Of a DNA stretch of 5,361 bases, positions 5,047 to 5,361 are shown piece by piece. The position numbers and the translations under genes are program-made. The stretch spans positions 1 to 5,361 of the forward strand of contig CAYGKP010000173.1 of assembly GCA_964350605.1 (NCBI GenBank), in the 5' to 3' direction. Origin of the DNA: CAYGKP01 sp964350605 (GTDB lineage Bacteria; Bacteroidota; Bacteroidia; Cytophagales; JAAEPT01). The notes beneath the pieces were generated by a model. That model saw nothing but the letters and a program-made list of their open reading frames with translations, was not told where the DNA came from and searched no databases. Within the stretch, counting starts at the first letter, position 1, and the number at the start of each line of letters is the position of its first letter.

Positions 5047-5361
5047 ATGCGCCGAATTCCCCTGTTGACCCTGGCCCTCACCCTCGCGCTGGTGGCCCTC
5101 TCGTTATTCCTGCCCTTTTGGAACAAGACCGGCGAGACCGAGCGGCTCTACCTGGATGCCTGGTCGATGGTCCACCAAACCGAGGGCGCCGACATGCCCC
5201 AAGTCCGCGACATGTGGTTCATGGGCGCCCTGGGCGTGGTTGCGGCATTGATTGCGCTTTATTCCCTTGTCCGCTACGGAAACTGGGTGCTCCAGATGAA
5301 GCTGGGGGCCTTGACCAGTGTGTTCCTCGGCGGCTATTTGGGCATCGCGACCTATCAGATC
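5047..5361 (+). CDS. DUF4293-like small integral membrane protein, 3'-truncated by window edge
   Basis: Function unknown. 105 residues are visible before the window ends in frame. The translation begins MRRIPLLTLALTLALVALS and shows a first membrane segment (about 5-24) ending in LPFW, a polar extracytoplasmic-type stretch (25-56), a second membrane segment (about 57-75), then a short loop with GNWVLQMKLG (78-87), and a third segment (about 88-105). This layout, especially the N-(x)-LQ-(x)-KL loop after the second segment, resembles the four-helix DUF4293 family of Bacteroidota, which is usually about 130-150 residues long, so 30-40 residues are probably missing. I recall DUF4293 genes near truA in this phylum, which fits the location. 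ATG 5047 is chosen because it immediately precedes the hydrophobic segment; no Shine-Dalgarno. The family call rests on memory of the pattern. Confidence 0.7.
   Translation, partial: MRRIPLLTLALTLALVALSLFLPFWNKTGETERLYLDAWSMVHQTEGADMPQVRDMWFMGALGVVAALIALYSLVRYGNWVLQMKLGALTSVFLGGYLGIATYQI

Noticed and set aside
3975..5126. 383-codon open frame on the - strand covering truA and flanks
   Set aside because: It runs in a different frame over the well-supported truA and over the end of the phosphodiesterase gene; it is rich in Arg, Pro and Gly, as expected of an out-of-frame reading of GC-rich DNA, and shows no known motif.

Overview
The window is a compact stretch of a GC-rich chromosome, most likely from a member of the Bacteroidota. 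Four things point that way. The rightmost gene resembles the small membrane family DUF4293, which is known mainly from that phylum. TrpA and TrpF carry phylum-typical motif variants (a Ser-rich SSxSTTG loop and VDLNSR). None of the six visible gene starts has a Shine-Dalgarno sequence. The truA/DUF4293 gap holds two exact copies of TAnnTTTG, the -7 promoter element of the phylum. Genus cannot be decided here; the high GC would suit lineages such as Lewinella/Saprospiria, Hymenobacter or Rhodothermia, which is only a guess.

Positions 1-3273 hold the 3' end of a tryptophan operon in the order trpC (5' end cut off by the window), trpF, trpB, trpA. All four are intact where visible and keep their catalytic residues. 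Consecutive genes overlap by 14, 13 and 14 bp, so translation is probably coupled. Together they convert CdRP-level intermediates to tryptophan: TrpF makes CdRP, TrpC makes indole-3-glycerol phosphate, and TrpA and TrpB act as the alpha/beta tryptophan synthase.

After a 71-bp gap containing a GC-rich hairpin and an A8 tract comes a cytoplasmic glycerophosphodiester phosphodiesterase (3345-4160, + strand). It ends 20 bp from the convergent truA (tRNA pseudouridine synthase, 4181-4972, - strand). truA is divergent from a partial DUF4293-like membrane protein gene (5047 to the window end). The 74-bp gap between these two carries the most interesting signal: an imperfect 16-bp inverted repeat in which each arm contains an exact TAnnTTTG element, the two facing each other.

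The coding content is ordinary housekeeping metabolism. I see no mobile element, CRISPR array, defence system, RNA gene or new multi-gene system. The findings concern regulatory architecture and small active-site substitutions.
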